Shown here one piece after another: positions 7,796 to 16,478 of a stretch of 47,120 bases of DNA; within the stretch, counting starts at the first letter, position 1; every line of letters begins with the position of its first letter. The notes below the pieces were generated by a model. That model worked only from the letters and a program-made list of their open reading frames with translations, was not told where the DNA came from and did no database searches. This stretch comes from Actinomycetota bacterium (GTDB lineage: Bacteria; Actinomycetota; Acidimicrobiia; Acidimicrobiales; RAAP-2): positions 1 to 47,120 of the forward strand of contig JAJPJD010000008.1 of the NCBI GenBank assembly GCA_021324355.1, given 5' to 3'. Position numbers and translations under genes: made by a program.

Positions 7796-9175
7796 GTGAA
7801 GAGCCCCCGGCGCATCTTCCACCAGACCGTCGAGTCGTGGGAGCGGAGCCGCTCCCTCGTGGTTCCCCCGCCGGTGCCGGCCAAGCCGCCGGAGCCCGGA
7901 GGGCTGCGCATCGCCTTTCTCATCTACCGGGGCAACCCGCTCTGCGGGGGCCAGGGCGTCTACACGCGCCACCTCACCCGCGAGCTGGTGGCGCTTGGGC
8001 ACTCGGTCGAGGTCTTCGCCGGCCAGCCCTGGCCCGAGCTCGACGACGGCGTGGGATTCACCCCGGTGCCAGGTCTCGACCTCTACCGTGACCCGGACCC
8101 CTTTCGGGTGCCCCATCCCCGAGAGTTCAAGGACCTCGCCTCGGTGCTCGAGTTCGCGATCATGTGCTCGGCCGGCTTCGGCGAGCCATTGGCGTTCTCC
8201 AAGCGGGTGCGCACGCTGCTCGCGGGGCGGCGGGGGGACTTCGACCTAGTCCACGACAACCAGTGCCTCGGGACCGGGATGCTCGGGATCATCGCCGACG
8301 GCTGGCCGCTGCTCACCACGCTGCACCATCCCATCACGGTCGACCGCCAGCTGGCCTTGGACCACGCCACCAGTGCCTGGCAGCGCGTGACGACCCGCCG
8401 ATGGTTTGGGTTCCTGCGGATGCAGGTGAAGGTGGCGGCTCGGCTGCCAGCGGTGGTGACGGTCTCGGAGTCGTCCCGCCGGGACATCTCGACCCAGCTC
8501 GGGGTCCCTCCCGAGCGGGTCAGCGTGGTGCCGGTGGGCGTCGACCACACGGTGTTCGCGCCGATCCCTGGGGTTGTCCCGGTGCCGGGCCGCCTGATCG
8601 TGACCTCCTCGAGCGACGTGCCGCTCAAAGGGCTGGTGCCGCTGCTCGAGGCGGTGGCCAAGCTCCGCACCGAGCGGGAGGTCGAGCTGGTGGTCATCGG
8701 CCGACCCCGGCCTGGTGGCCGCGTCGACCGGGCCATCAGCCGCCTCGGCCTTGGCGACGTCGTGCGCTGCATCAGCGGGATCACCGATCGCGAGCTGGCA
8801 ACCCTCTACGGCCAGGCCGAGGTGGCGGTGGTCCCCTCGCTCTACGAGGGCTTCTCGCTGCCGGCGGTGGAGGCCATGGCCTGCGGCGTTCCGCTCGTGG
8901 CCACCACCGGCGGGGCGCTGCCCGAGGTGGTCGGGCAAGACGGCGAGACCGGCCTCCTGGTGCCGCCGGGCGACCCGGGGGCGCTCGCCTCGGCGATCGG
9001 CCGGCTGCTCGACGACCCGGCGCTGCGCCAGCGGCTGGGGGCGGCCGGACGACAGCGGGTGATGTCCAGGTTTACCTGGGCGGTGACTGCCAAGGGCACT
9101 GCCGCGTGCTACGAGGCGCTGCTCGCGGGGCGCCCGCTCCCGGGTGCGCCGGGGCCGGAGGGACCGACGTGTTGA
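7796..9175 (+). CDS. GT4-family glycosyltransferase
   Basis: 459 residues. A GT-B fold is indicated by the N-terminal Rossmann start LRIAFLIYRGNPLCGGQGVY near residue 37, and the C-terminal donor-binding signature SLYEGFSLPAVEAMACGVP with its E-x7-E pair. VPVGVDHTVF and the final SRFTW-type segment are also family features. It should transfer a sugar from a nucleotide donor to an unknown acceptor in the cytosol. I chose GTG at 7796, just after AGGA and 9 nt after GGAGGG; the upstream open frame overlaps the divergent gene and is unlikely to be coding. The last 7 bases overlap the next gene's start, so it is translationally coupled to a methyltransferase and then a toroid protein. Confidence 0.88.
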   Translation: MKSPRRIFHQTVESWERSRSLVVPPPVPAKPPEPGGLRIAFLIYRGNPLCGGQGVYTRHLTRELVALGHSVEVFAGQPWPELDDGVGFTPVPGLDLYRDPDPFRVPHPREFKDLASVLEFAIMCSAGFGEPLAFSKRVRTLLAGRRGDFDLVHDNQCLGTGMLGIIADGWPLLTTLHHPITVDRQLALDHATSAWQRVTTRRWFGFLRMQVKVAARLPAVVTVSESSRRDISTQLGVPPERVSVVPVGVDHTVFAPIPGVVPVPGRLIVTSSSDVPLKGLVPLLEAVAKLRTEREVELVVIGRPRPGGRVDRAISRLGLGDVVRCISGITDRELATLYGQAEVAVVPSLYEGFSLPAVEAMACGVPLVATTGGALPEVVGQDGETGLLVPPGDPGALASAIGRLLDDPALRQRLGAAGRQRVMSRFTWAVTAKGTAACYEALLAGRPLPGAPGPEGPTC

Positions 9176-9945
9176 CGGCCGACTTCGATCGCCTGGGGAT
9201 GGCGCCGGGGGACCGGGTCCTCGACCTCGGGTGCGGATTCGGCCGCCATGCGTTCGAGGCCGCCCGGCGGGGCGCCCAGGTGGTCGCCCTGGATGCCGGG
9301 GCTGCCGAGGTGGTGCAGGTCCGGGCGGTGCTGGCGGCAATGGTGGAGGCCGGCGAGCTTCCGCCGGGCCAGGTCCGGGCTGGGAGCGTGCGGGCCGACG
9401 CCCTGGCGCTGCCCTTTGCCGAGGGGAGCTTCGACCGGGTCGTCGCCTCCGAGGTCCTCGAGCACATCGTCGACGACCGGGTGGCGCTCTTGGAACTGGC
9501 CCGGGTCCTGCGCCCCGGGGGCACCATGGCGGTGACCGTGCCCCGGTGCGGTCCTGAGATCGTGAACTGGCTCCTCTCGGACGCGTACCACCAGGTCGAA
9601 GGCGGTCACGTCCGGATCTACCGGCGCAGCGAGCTGGTGCGGCGGGCCGCCGCCGCCGGGCTCCGTGCCACGGGCCGCCACCACGCCCATGGGCTGCACA
9701 CCCCCTACTGGTGGCTCCGCTGCCTGGTCGGGCCGACCAACGACCACAACCGCGCCGTTGCCGCGTTCCACCGGTTCTTGGTCTGGGACATCGAGAAGCG
9801 TCCGTGGCTGACCCGGGTGCTGGAACGGGTGCTCAGCCCGGTCATCGGCAAGAGCCTGGTCCTGTACTTCGAGAAGCCGGCGTCGGCCCCGGCTCGGTCG
9901 GCCGCCCCGGTCCGGGCCACCGGCCAACGGAGCCGGGCGGCATGA
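9169..9945 (+). CDS. Class I SAM-dependent methyltransferase
   Basis: 258 residues. Motif I is RVLDLGCGFGRHAFEAARRG, the acidic end of strand 2 is VVALDAG, and later come DALALPFAEGSFDRVVASEV and the post-motif EVLEHI with LARVLRPGG. This is the ubiE/COQ5-like methyltransferase layout. The C-terminal half (HGLHTPYWWLRCLVGPTNDH) is conserved-looking but not diagnostic. Start GTG at 9169 overlaps the glycosyltransferase stop and has GGAGGG 6 nt upstream. The next gene starts within its stop codon (ATGA). The target is likely whatever the glycosyltransferase makes, but this is inferred only from coupling. Confidence 0.87.
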   Translation: MLTADFDRLGMAPGDRVLDLGCGFGRHAFEAARRGAQVVALDAGAAEVVQVRAVLAAMVEAGELPPGQVRAGSVRADALALPFAEGSFDRVVASEVLEHIVDDRVALLELARVLRPGGTMAVTVPRCGPEIVNWLLSDAYHQVEGGHVRIYRRSELVRRAAAAGLRATGRHHAHGLHTPYWWLRCLVGPTNDHNRAVAAFHRFLVWDIEKRPWLTRVLERVLSPVIGKSLVLYFEKPASAPARSAAPVRATGQRSRAA

Positions 9946-11054
9946 GCGATCGGTCGGTCTCGGTCGAGATCCCCGAGGTGGGTGGCGTGCTCACGGCCGA
10001 CGAAGTCCTGGCCAGCGCCCGTTCGATCGCCCGGGTCCAGCGACGCGACGGGATGATCCCGTGGTTCGAGGGGGGTCACTGCGACCCCTGGAACCACGTC
10101 GAGGCGGCCATGGCGCTGTCGGTGTGCGGGCTCCACGAGGCGGCCGAGGCGGCGTTCGACTGGCTGGCCCGCCGCCAGCTGGCCGACGGCAGCTGGTTCA
10201 ACTACTACCTGGGTGGCTCGGTCAAGGACGCCCGGGTCGACACCAACGTGTGCGCGTACGTCGCGACCGGGCTCTTCCACCGATACCGAATCACCGGCGA
10301 CGCCAGCTTCTTGGCTCGGCACTGGTCGATGCTCGAGGCAGCGGTCGACTTCGTCCTGCGCCACCAGCGTCCGGACGGCTCGGTGACCTGGTCGCTCGAC
10401 CCCTCGGGCCGCCGGGAAAGCTACGCCCTGCTCACCGGCTCAGCCTCCATCTACCACGCCCTGCGCTGTGCGGTCGCCGTGGCCGAGGCCCTTGGCAAGG
10501 AGCGGCCCGAGTGGGAGCTGGCAGCCGGTCGGCTGGGCCACGCCGTGGCCCACCACGGCCGGTCCTTCGCACCCAAGGACGACTACGCGATGGACTGGTA
10601 CTACCCAGTGCTGAGCGGTTCACTGGCCGGCTGGGCAGCCCACTTCCGGCTGGTGTCCGGGTGGCAGCGATTCGTGATCGACGGGCGGGGCGTTCGCTGC
10701 GTGGCCAGCCAGGACTGGGTGACTGCGGCCGAGACGGCCGAGTGCGCGCTCACCCTCGACGCTCTGGGGCTCCGCGAGGCGGCCACCGAGCTGCTGGCAG
10801 CGGCCCAGGGGCTCCGGCTCGACGACGGCTCCTACTGGACCGGGATGGTCTACCCCGAGCAGGTGACGTTCCCAGCGGCCGAGCGGACCACCTACACCGC
10901 AGCCGCCGTGGTGCTCGCGGCGGACGCGCTGAGTCGAGCAACGCCGGGCTCGGGGCTGTTTCGGGGCGAGGGCCTGCCGGCACCCCTCGACCTCCCCGAG
11001 TCGAGCTGCCCGTGGGGGACCGGCGACTGCTCGGCTCCCGCAGCGGTGCTCTGA
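9942..11054 (+). CDS. Alpha-toroid (prenyltransferase/cyclase- or glycosidase-like) protein
   Basis: 370 residues made of paired helices with recurring DGSW-type turns: ADGSWFNYY, RPDGSVTW and DDGSYW. This is the look of an alpha/alpha toroid, as in terpene cyclases and prenyltransferase beta subunits; segments such as TNVCAYVATGLFHRY with RITGD also resemble six-hairpin glycosidases. I do not find the DxDD motif of class II terpene cyclases, so catalysis by that route is unlikely. PWFEGGHCDPWNHVEAAMAL near residue 40 may line the cavity. The ATG overlaps the methyltransferase stop by 4 bases. It converges with a second methyltransferase gene 8 bp away. I would name it only as a toroid protein of unknown reaction. 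Confidence 0.72.
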   Translation: MSDRSVSVEIPEVGGVLTADEVLASARSIARVQRRDGMIPWFEGGHCDPWNHVEAAMALSVCGLHEAAEAAFDWLARRQLADGSWFNYYLGGSVKDARVDTNVCAYVATGLFHRYRITGDASFLARHWSMLEAAVDFVLRHQRPDGSVTWSLDPSGRRESYALLTGSASIYHALRCAVAVAEALGKERPEWELAAGRLGHAVAHHGRSFAPKDDYAMDWYYPVLSGSLAGWAAHFRLVSGWQRFVIDGRGVRCVASQDWVTAAETAECALTLDALGLREAATELLAAAQGLRLDDGSYWTGMVYPEQVTFPAAERTTYTAAAVVLAADALSRATPGSGLFRGEGLPAPLDLPESSCPWGTGDCSAPAAVL

Positions 11055-11062
11055 GGCTCGGG

Positions 11063-11728
11063 CTAGGGCGGGGTCGTCGCCACCTTGCGCAGGATCCGGA
11101 GGCTCCCCTCGCGGCCGTCCTCCACGAACTGGCCCGACGCAAGGGCGTGGCGCCACAGGTCGTAGGGGGGGCGACCGCCCTCGGCCGGGTCCTCGAAGAC
11201 GTCGTGGATGGCCAGCCACCCGCCCTCGGCGACCAGCGGGGCCCAGCCCCGGTAGTCGGCCCACGCTGGCTCCTCGCCGTGGCCGCCGTCGATGAAGCAG
11301 AAGGCGAGCGGGGTCCGCCACCGAGCCGCCACCGTCGGCGAGTCTCCCACCACGCCGACGACACAGGCCTCCAGGCCGGCGGTGGCCACCGACCGGCGCC
11401 AGTGGGGCAGGGTGTCGATGCGCCCGTCGGTCGGGTCGACCAGGTCGGGGTCGTGGTGCTCCCAGCCCACCTGGTTCTCCTCGGAGCCTCGGTGGTGGTC
11501 GACGCTGAACAGGACCCCCCCGGTCTCCTCGGCGGCGCAGCCCAAGTAGATCGTCGACTTGCCGCACCAGGCCCCGATCTCCACCAAAAGGGGCCGAGGG
11601 AAGGCCCGGCCGGCCCGAGCGGCCGCGTCCAGCAGGGCCTCGCCCTCGTTGTCGGGCATGAAGCCCCTGGTCGAGCGGGCCAGTTCGATCAGCTGGCGGC
11701 GGCGGGCGCTCGCGGCGTGGTCGCTCAT
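11063..11728 (-). CDS. Methyltransferase_24-type SAM-dependent methyltransferase
   Basis: 221 residues. LLVEIGAWCGKSTIYLG is motif I of the class that includes cephalosporin-hydroxylase-like and O-methyltransferase-like enzymes; FSVDHHRG follows as the acidic strand-2 end, and CFIDGGHGEEPAWADY with WLAIHDVFEDP form the later metal- or substrate-facing motifs. The ATG at 11728 overlaps the stop of the UPF0016 gene upstream (ATGA), so it is at least translationally linked to that transporter. It also faces the glycosyltransferase-methyltransferase-toroid set, with its stop 8 bp from the toroid's stop. Substrate unknown. Confidence 0.84.
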   Translation of the reverse strand: MSDHAASARRRQLIELARSTRGFMPDNEGEALLDAAARAGRAFPRPLLVEIGAWCGKSTIYLGCAAEETGGVLFSVDHHRGSEENQVGWEHHDPDLVDPTDGRIDTLPHWRRSVATAGLEACVVGVVGDSPTVAARWRTPLAFCFIDGGHGEEPAWADYRGWAPLVAEGGWLAIHDVFEDPAEGGRPPYDLWRHALASGQFVEDGREGSLRILRKVATTPP

Positions 11729-12321
11729 GCCACCAGGGTGTACACGCCGTAGGCGCAGAATCCCAGCAGCGCGACGCCGCCGAGGCGGCGGATGGTCCCG
11801 AGCGGGAGGACCCGGACCAGGGCACGTCCCCCGAAGGCAGCCAGCGCGGCAGTCATCACCAGGGCGAGGAGGCCTCCCACGAACACCGAGACCGGGGAGC
11901 GGTCCCGGGCGGCCAGGTTGACCAGGAGCAGTTGGGTGAGGTCGCCGAACTCGCCCAGGGCGATCACCCCGAACGCCTCCGCCGCCACCCGCCAGCCCGG
12001 GGACGGCGAGCTCGGGGCACGTTCCCCCTCCCGGCGGCCCCGCTCCTCCTCTCGGCGTTCGGGGACCGCCAGCAGGTAGAGCGCGCCGAGCCCGAAGGCA
12101 GAGGTCACCACGATCTCGAGGGTGCGGTGGGGGATCAGCGTGAGGAACCGGCCGGCGACCACGGCCAACGCGCAGTGGCCGGCGAAGGCGGTGGTCGCGC
12201 CGCAAAAGACAGCCAGTGGCCGGCCACGGCTGCCCATGACGATGCTGGCGATCATCGTCTTGTCGGGCAGTTCGGCCAGCGCGACCAGCCCGAAGACGCT
12301 CGCGGCGACGGCCAGGTCCAT
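11725..12321 (-). CDS. TMEM165/UPF0016 (GDT1) family cation transporter
   Basis: 198 residues with six predicted membrane helices in two pseudo-repeats. The duplicated signature is clear: ALAELPDKTMIAS near residue 15 and ALGEFGDLTQLLLV near residue 120, corresponding to the E-x-G-D-(K/L)-T motifs. The loop between halves is charged (about residues 78-100). Members export Mn2+ or exchange Ca2+/H+, so this is probably a Mn2+/Ca2+ efflux protein in the plasma membrane. It starts 17 nt after pepN and overlaps the following methyltransferase gene by 4 nt, so the three probably form one transcript. Confidence 0.87.
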   Translation of the reverse strand: MDLAVAASVFGLVALAELPDKTMIASIVMGSRGRPLAVFCGATTAFAGHCALAVVAGRFLTLIPHRTLEIVVTSAFGLGALYLLAVPERREEERGRREGERAPSSPSPGWRVAAEAFGVIALGEFGDLTQLLLVNLAARDRSPVSVFVGGLLALVMTAALAAFGGRALVRVLPLGTIRRLGGVALLGFCAYGVYTLVA

Positions 12322-12338
12322 GCCTCGGCCCGGCGCGA

Positions 12339-14921
12339 CTAGGTGCCGGTCGAGCCGGCCTGGAGCAGGGTCTGGGGCAGCGTGGCCCGCTCGCGTTCGA
12401 CGAACTCGACGTTGATCCACAGCCGCTCGACCGCCTGGTCGACGCTGCGCTGGCCCGAGCGCAAGGGGTGCGCGGCGATGAACTCGGTGACCTTTTGGGC
12501 AACGGCGCGGTCCCGGCAGAGAACGCGGATCCCTTGGAGCATGCGGGCATGGCTGTTGACCGAGAACCGCGCGAGGGCCTCGTCGAAGCGCTCGGCGAGC
12601 GCGTCGAAGACCGCCGGCCCACCGACCCGGTTGGCGAGGAGGGAGGCGACCAGGATGGGCCCGTTCTGGGGGCGGACCTCGTCGAGGGCCAGCGACAAGG
12701 TGGCGGTGGCCAGCTCTGGGTCGGGGAAGGCGGCCAGCGCGCTCAGGTAGCGGAGCTCCTCCTGGGGAGTCGTGGCGGCCCGGTATCGGCGGTAGCAGGT
12801 CTCGTAGTCGCCCGGTCGGAGGTGGTCGGCCACCACCTCGAGCACCGCCGACTCGAGGTTGGGGTCGAGCGGCGGCCCGCCGGCGGTCGCCTGGTCGAAG
12901 CGGCGCAGAGCCTCAGCCCGGACCGCAGGGTCCTTCCCCAGGGTGCCCAGCGCGCCGAGCAGCACTGAGCGCAGGTTGGGGATCCGCTCGCCTTCGCCGG
13001 GCGCCGGCTCCCAGCCCAGGGCGGCGAAGCGGGGGCCGAGAAGGGACCGGGTGGCCGCGGCCAGGGTCTCGGCTCCCTGGTCGTCGACCGCCCGCCGACA
13101 CAGGCCGAGCGCACCAGCCACGGTCGAGAAGGCAGCCGGCTCGGTCTCCTGGTCGAGACGAGCCGCCAGCCGGAGGAACCGGCCGAGTGGCACCCGACCG
13201 GCCAGCACGAGCGCCCAGGTGTCGGCGACGAGGTTCGCCCGCTCGAGCGGACCGAGGGCACCGAGGCTGGCCGCCAGCGCCTCCAGATCCGCCTCCTCGT
13301 AGGCAGTCCGGTAGGCGCCCCAGCCCCCGGCGTTGATCACGACCGGCCGTTGGAGCCGGGGGAGCGTGCCGGTTGGGCCCTCGAGGAGCACCGGCACCGG
13401 CTCGCCGCCGGCAACCGAGCGGACCAGCACCGGGACCGACCATCGTTCGCCGATCGCGCTCGGCCCGTCGGTCCGCCGGTAGATGAAGGGCTCCTGGGTC
13501 AGCTGATCGCCCCGGGCGCTGACCAGCGGGTGGCCGCCCTGGAGGATCCACGAGTCGGCCACCGACCGGACTGGCTTGCCGCTCACCGCCTCCAGGGCAT
13601 CCCACAGGTCGCTCGTGACGGTGTTGCCGTAGCGGTGCTGATCGAGGTAGCGGCGGACACCGTCGCGAAACGCCGCCTCGGAGAGGAACTGTTCCAGCAT
13701 GAGCAGGACGCTGCCACCCTTTTGGTAGGTGAGGACGTCGAACATCCCCTCTGCGTCCTCCGGCGTGCCGACCGGGTACTCGATCGGGCGGGTCGTGTGC
13801 AGCCCGTCGACTGCCAGTGCAGCCTCCCGCTCCATCCCGAAACTGACCCAACGGTCCCAGTCGGGACGGAAGGCGTCAACGCACTTTGTGCCCATAAAGG
13901 TCGCGAACGCCTCGTTGAGCCAGATCCCCTCCCACCACCGCATCGTGACCAGGTCTCCGAACCACATGTGGGCGAGCTCGTGGGAGACGACGTCGGCCAC
14001 TCGCTCCAGGTCGGAGCGGGCCGCCTTGGTCTCGTCCACCAGCAGGGCGGTCTCCCGAAAGGTCACACAGCCCAGGTTCTCCATGGCCCCGAAGGCGAAG
14101 TCGGGCACGGCCACCAGGTCGAGCTTCTCTGCCGGGTAGGGGATCCCGAAGTACTCAGCGAAGTAGCCGAGCGCATGCGCGGCGACCCTCAGGGCGTAAC
14201 TGGCCAGGGCACCTTTGCCCGGGACGTGGACCACTCGGACCGGGACTCCGGCGACGTCGATCGGTGGGGTCTCTTCGAACGGGCCGACGACCAACGCGAC
14301 CAGGTAGGTCGACATGACCATGGTCGGGGCGAAGCGGACCGCTCGGCGACCGCCACCCACCTCGCGTACTTCGGCCACCGGAGCGTTGGAGTAGGCGTTC
14401 AGGCCTTCGTCCAGGACCACGGTGATCTCGAAGACCGCCTTGCGGTCGGGCTCGTCGAAGCAGGGGAAGGCCCGACGGGCGTCGGCCGGCTCCATCTGGC
14501 TGGTGGCGATGGTCCGAGTCTGGCCGTCTGCGTCGACGTAGGTGCTTCGGTACAGGCCTCGCAGGTGCTCGTTGAGCGGGGCTTCGAAGCGGCAGGAGAG
14601 CACTGCCCGGCCCGGCCCGGCTGGCCGCTCCAGGGCGAAGACCGCCCGCTCCTGCTCCGGCTGGAGGGCGACCTCGGCGCCGATCCTGGTCCCGTCGGCG
14701 AGTTCCAGCCCGGCGCCGTCGATGGCGAGGTCGGCGGCGTTGAGGGTGATGGCGTCCAGCTCGGTGGCGAGGTCGACCGTGATCTCGACGGTGCCCGAGA
14801 ACCGCTGGTTGGCCAGGTCGACGTCGACGGTGAGGCCGTAGTGGACCGGGGTGACCGAGCGGGGGAGCCGGTGGGGCTCGTCTGGCGCGCCTGGGTGGGT
14901 GGCCGAGCTTCGGGGAGGCAT
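12339..14921 (-). CDS. pepN: Aminopeptidase N (M1 family)
   Basis: 860 residues, the usual length for actinobacterial M1 aminopeptidases. It removes N-terminal residues from peptides in the cytosol and needs Zn2+. The exopeptidase motif GAMENLG lies near residue 275, followed by the zinc site HELAHMWFGDLVTM with the distal Glu in WLNEAFATFMG. A long helical ERAP1-like C-terminal domain follows from about residue 520. The ATG at 14921 is preceded by TAGGGT (14929-14934) at a 7-nt distance, a leaderless promoter. It is divergent from the sugar-kinase gene and heads the run pepN, UPF0016 transporter, methyltransferase. Confidence 0.93.
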   Translation of the reverse strand: MPPRSSATHPGAPDEPHRLPRSVTPVHYGLTVDVDLANQRFSGTVEITVDLATELDAITLNAADLAIDGAGLELADGTRIGAEVALQPEQERAVFALERPAGPGRAVLSCRFEAPLNEHLRGLYRSTYVDADGQTRTIATSQMEPADARRAFPCFDEPDRKAVFEITVVLDEGLNAYSNAPVAEVREVGGGRRAVRFAPTMVMSTYLVALVVGPFEETPPIDVAGVPVRVVHVPGKGALASYALRVAAHALGYFAEYFGIPYPAEKLDLVAVPDFAFGAMENLGCVTFRETALLVDETKAARSDLERVADVVSHELAHMWFGDLVTMRWWEGIWLNEAFATFMGTKCVDAFRPDWDRWVSFGMEREAALAVDGLHTTRPIEYPVGTPEDAEGMFDVLTYQKGGSVLLMLEQFLSEAAFRDGVRRYLDQHRYGNTVTSDLWDALEAVSGKPVRSVADSWILQGGHPLVSARGDQLTQEPFIYRRTDGPSAIGERWSVPVLVRSVAGGEPVPVLLEGPTGTLPRLQRPVVINAGGWGAYRTAYEEADLEALAASLGALGPLERANLVADTWALVLAGRVPLGRFLRLAARLDQETEPAAFSTVAGALGLCRRAVDDQGAETLAAATRSLLGPRFAALGWEPAPGEGERIPNLRSVLLGALGTLGKDPAVRAEALRRFDQATAGGPPLDPNLESAVLEVVADHLRPGDYETCYRRYRAATTPQEELRYLSALAAFPDPELATATLSLALDEVRPQNGPILVASLLANRVGGPAVFDALAERFDEALARFSVNSHARMLQGIRVLCRDRAVAQKVTEFIAAHPLRSGQRSVDQAVERLWINVEFVERERATLPQTLLQAGSTGT

Positions 14922-15006
14922 CGCCGAGACCCTACTCCGGGAGCCGTCCAGCCCCGGAGGAGGGTTTCGGTGCCGACGTCGCCCTTCGGTTGGCTACGGT
15001 GGCGCG
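14922..15006. promoter_or_regulatory. Divergent leaderless promoters (pepN / sugar kinase)
   Basis: On the minus strand TAGGGT (14929-14934) lies 7 nt before the pepN ATG. On the plus strand TACGGT (14995-15000) lies exactly 6 nt before the GTG at 15007. Neither gene has a convincing ribosome-binding site, so both transcripts probably begin at or next to the start codon. Confidence 0.55.
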
Positions 15007-16053
15007 GTGTCGGATCCTGATGGCGCACACCCCGACGGGGGCCGGGACGACCCCCGCCCGCCCCTCGACCTGGTCGCCGTCGGCTCGGCGTTGGTCGACG
15101 TGATCATCCGGGCGTCTGTGACCGACCTGGCGGAGCTGCAGCTGCCCAAGGGTTCCATGTCCCTCGTGGACCGGGATCGGGCTGAGCACATCGGGACCCG
15201 AGCGGTCGATGCGATCGAGCGCTCCGGCGGTTCAGCTGCCAACACCGCGGTGGGCGTGGCCAGCCTCGGCGGGTCGGCAGCGTTCGTGGGCAAGGTGGTC
15301 GACGACCGCTTGGGAAAGGTCTTTGTCGAGGACCTCCGAGCCAGCGGCGTGGTCTTCGAGCCGGTGGCCGACCGCTCGGGGGACGAGCAGGTCGGCACCG
15401 GTCGGTGCCTGGTGGTGGTCACCGAGGACGCCGAGCGGACCATGGCCACCTACCTCGGCGCGGCCACCACCATCCAGCCGGCGGACGTCCCGCTGGACTT
15501 GGTGGCCCGCGCTCAGGTCCTCTATCTGGAGGGCTACCTGTGGGACGTGCCCAGCGCGGTCGAGGCCATGCGTCGGGCGGTGGCTGTTGCCCACCAGGCC
15601 GGAGCAGCGGTCGCGCTCTCGCTCTCGGACCACTGGTGCGTGCAGCGGCACCGGCGCCAGTTCCTCGAACTGGTCCGAGACGACCTCGACATCCTCTTTG
15701 GCAACGAGGAGGAGCTGATCTGTCTGTTCGACGCGCCGAGCTTCGACGCCGCCGTGGAGGCGGCCCTGGAGACCGGTCTTCTGGTCGCGGCCACACGCGG
15801 CCCGGCCGGCTCAGTGGTCACCACTCCCCACGGACCAGTGCAGATCGACGCCCATCCGGTCCGCCACGTCGTTGACACCACCGGGGCAGGGGACCTCTAC
15901 GCCGCCGGGTTCCTCTACGGGCTCACCCATGGGGCGGAGCCCACCCGCTGCGCCCGACTTGGCAGCCTGTGCGCCGCCGAAGTCATCGCCCACCTGGGCG
16001 CCCGCCCGGAGGCCGACCTGCGGGCGATGGCCGCCACCGCCGGCCTCCTCTGA
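15007..16053 (+). CDS. PfkB-family sugar/nucleoside kinase (adenosine kinase-like)
   Basis: 348 residues. The N-terminal PfkB pattern is LDLVAVGSALVDVIIRAS; the substrate loop SGGSAANTAVGVASLGG is near residue 75; and the C-terminal signature DTTGAGDLYAAGFLYGL, with the catalytic Asp, is near residue 295. TRGPAGSVVTT is the usual strand before it. The family phosphorylates sugars or nucleosides; the overall spacing resembles adenosine kinases, but the substrate cannot be fixed. The first 20 residues are acidic and Pro/Gly-rich. GTG at 15007 is chosen because the -10 box ends 6 nt upstream; a longer open frame crosses into the pepN promoter. Confidence 0.88.
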   Translation: MSDPDGAHPDGGRDDPRPPLDLVAVGSALVDVIIRASVTDLAELQLPKGSMSLVDRDRAEHIGTRAVDAIERSGGSAANTAVGVASLGGSAAFVGKVVDDRLGKVFVEDLRASGVVFEPVADRSGDEQVGTGRCLVVVTEDAERTMATYLGAATTIQPADVPLDLVARAQVLYLEGYLWDVPSAVEAMRRAVAVAHQAGAAVALSLSDHWCVQRHRRQFLELVRDDLDILFGNEEELICLFDAPSFDAAVEAALETGLLVAATRGPAGSVVTTPHGPVQIDAHPVRHVVDTTGAGDLYAAGFLYGLTHGAEPTRCARLGSLCAAEVIAHLGARPEADLRAMAATAGLL

Positions 16054-16094
16054 GCGCGGACGAGCTCGGGGACCTCGGTCCTAGGATCGGTGCG

Positions 16095-16478
16095 GTGCGC
16101 GAGCGATGGCTGTCTCGCCGGGCGGTGGTCCTCCACCTGGCGGTGGCGGTGTGGGTCCCCGGCTGCCTGATCGCCGGCTGGTGGCAGGTGACCAGGGCCC
16201 TCGACGGGAACGGGCTGAGCTACCTGTACTCGGTCGAGTGGCCGGTGTTTGCGCTGGTCGGGATCTGGGTGTGGTGGTCGCTGCTTCATACCGACCCCGA
16301 TTCAGTCGGCGCTCGGGCTCAGCGGCGCCTCGAGGCCGAGCGGGCTCGGGCCGGCCTCCTCCCGCCCCCGCCGCAGCGCCGGCGGGAGGAGGAGGACGAG
16401 GAGCTGGCCGCCTACAACGACGAACTGGCTCGTCTCGCCGCCGAGGGACGCCCGAAGACCTGGCGGAGCGCGCGGTGA
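16095..16478 (+). CDS. Small two-TM protein with conserved DEELAAYN / GRPK-W tail (paralogue of 29989-30354)
   Basis: 127 residues, family function unknown. A short basic N-terminus (RERWLSRRAV) precedes two membrane helices at about residues 10-30 (ending in VPGC) and 46-64 (ending WWSLLH). A charged linker then leads to the cytosolic tail EEDEELAAYNDELARLAAEG and RPKTW. The pattern WQV-x-RAL-x-GN-x-LS-x2-Y-x2-EWP between the helices recurs in the gene at 29989-30354. The GTG at 16095 follows TAGGAT (16082-16087) by 7 nt, a leaderless arrangement. Its stop overlaps the DUF3817 start by 4 nt, so the two membrane proteins are coupled. Confidence 0.8.
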   Translation: MRERWLSRRAVVLHLAVAVWVPGCLIAGWWQVTRALDGNGLSYLYSVEWPVFALVGIWVWWSLLHTDPDSVGARAQRRLEAERARAGLLPPPPQRRREEEDEELAAYNDELARLAAEGRPKTWRSAR

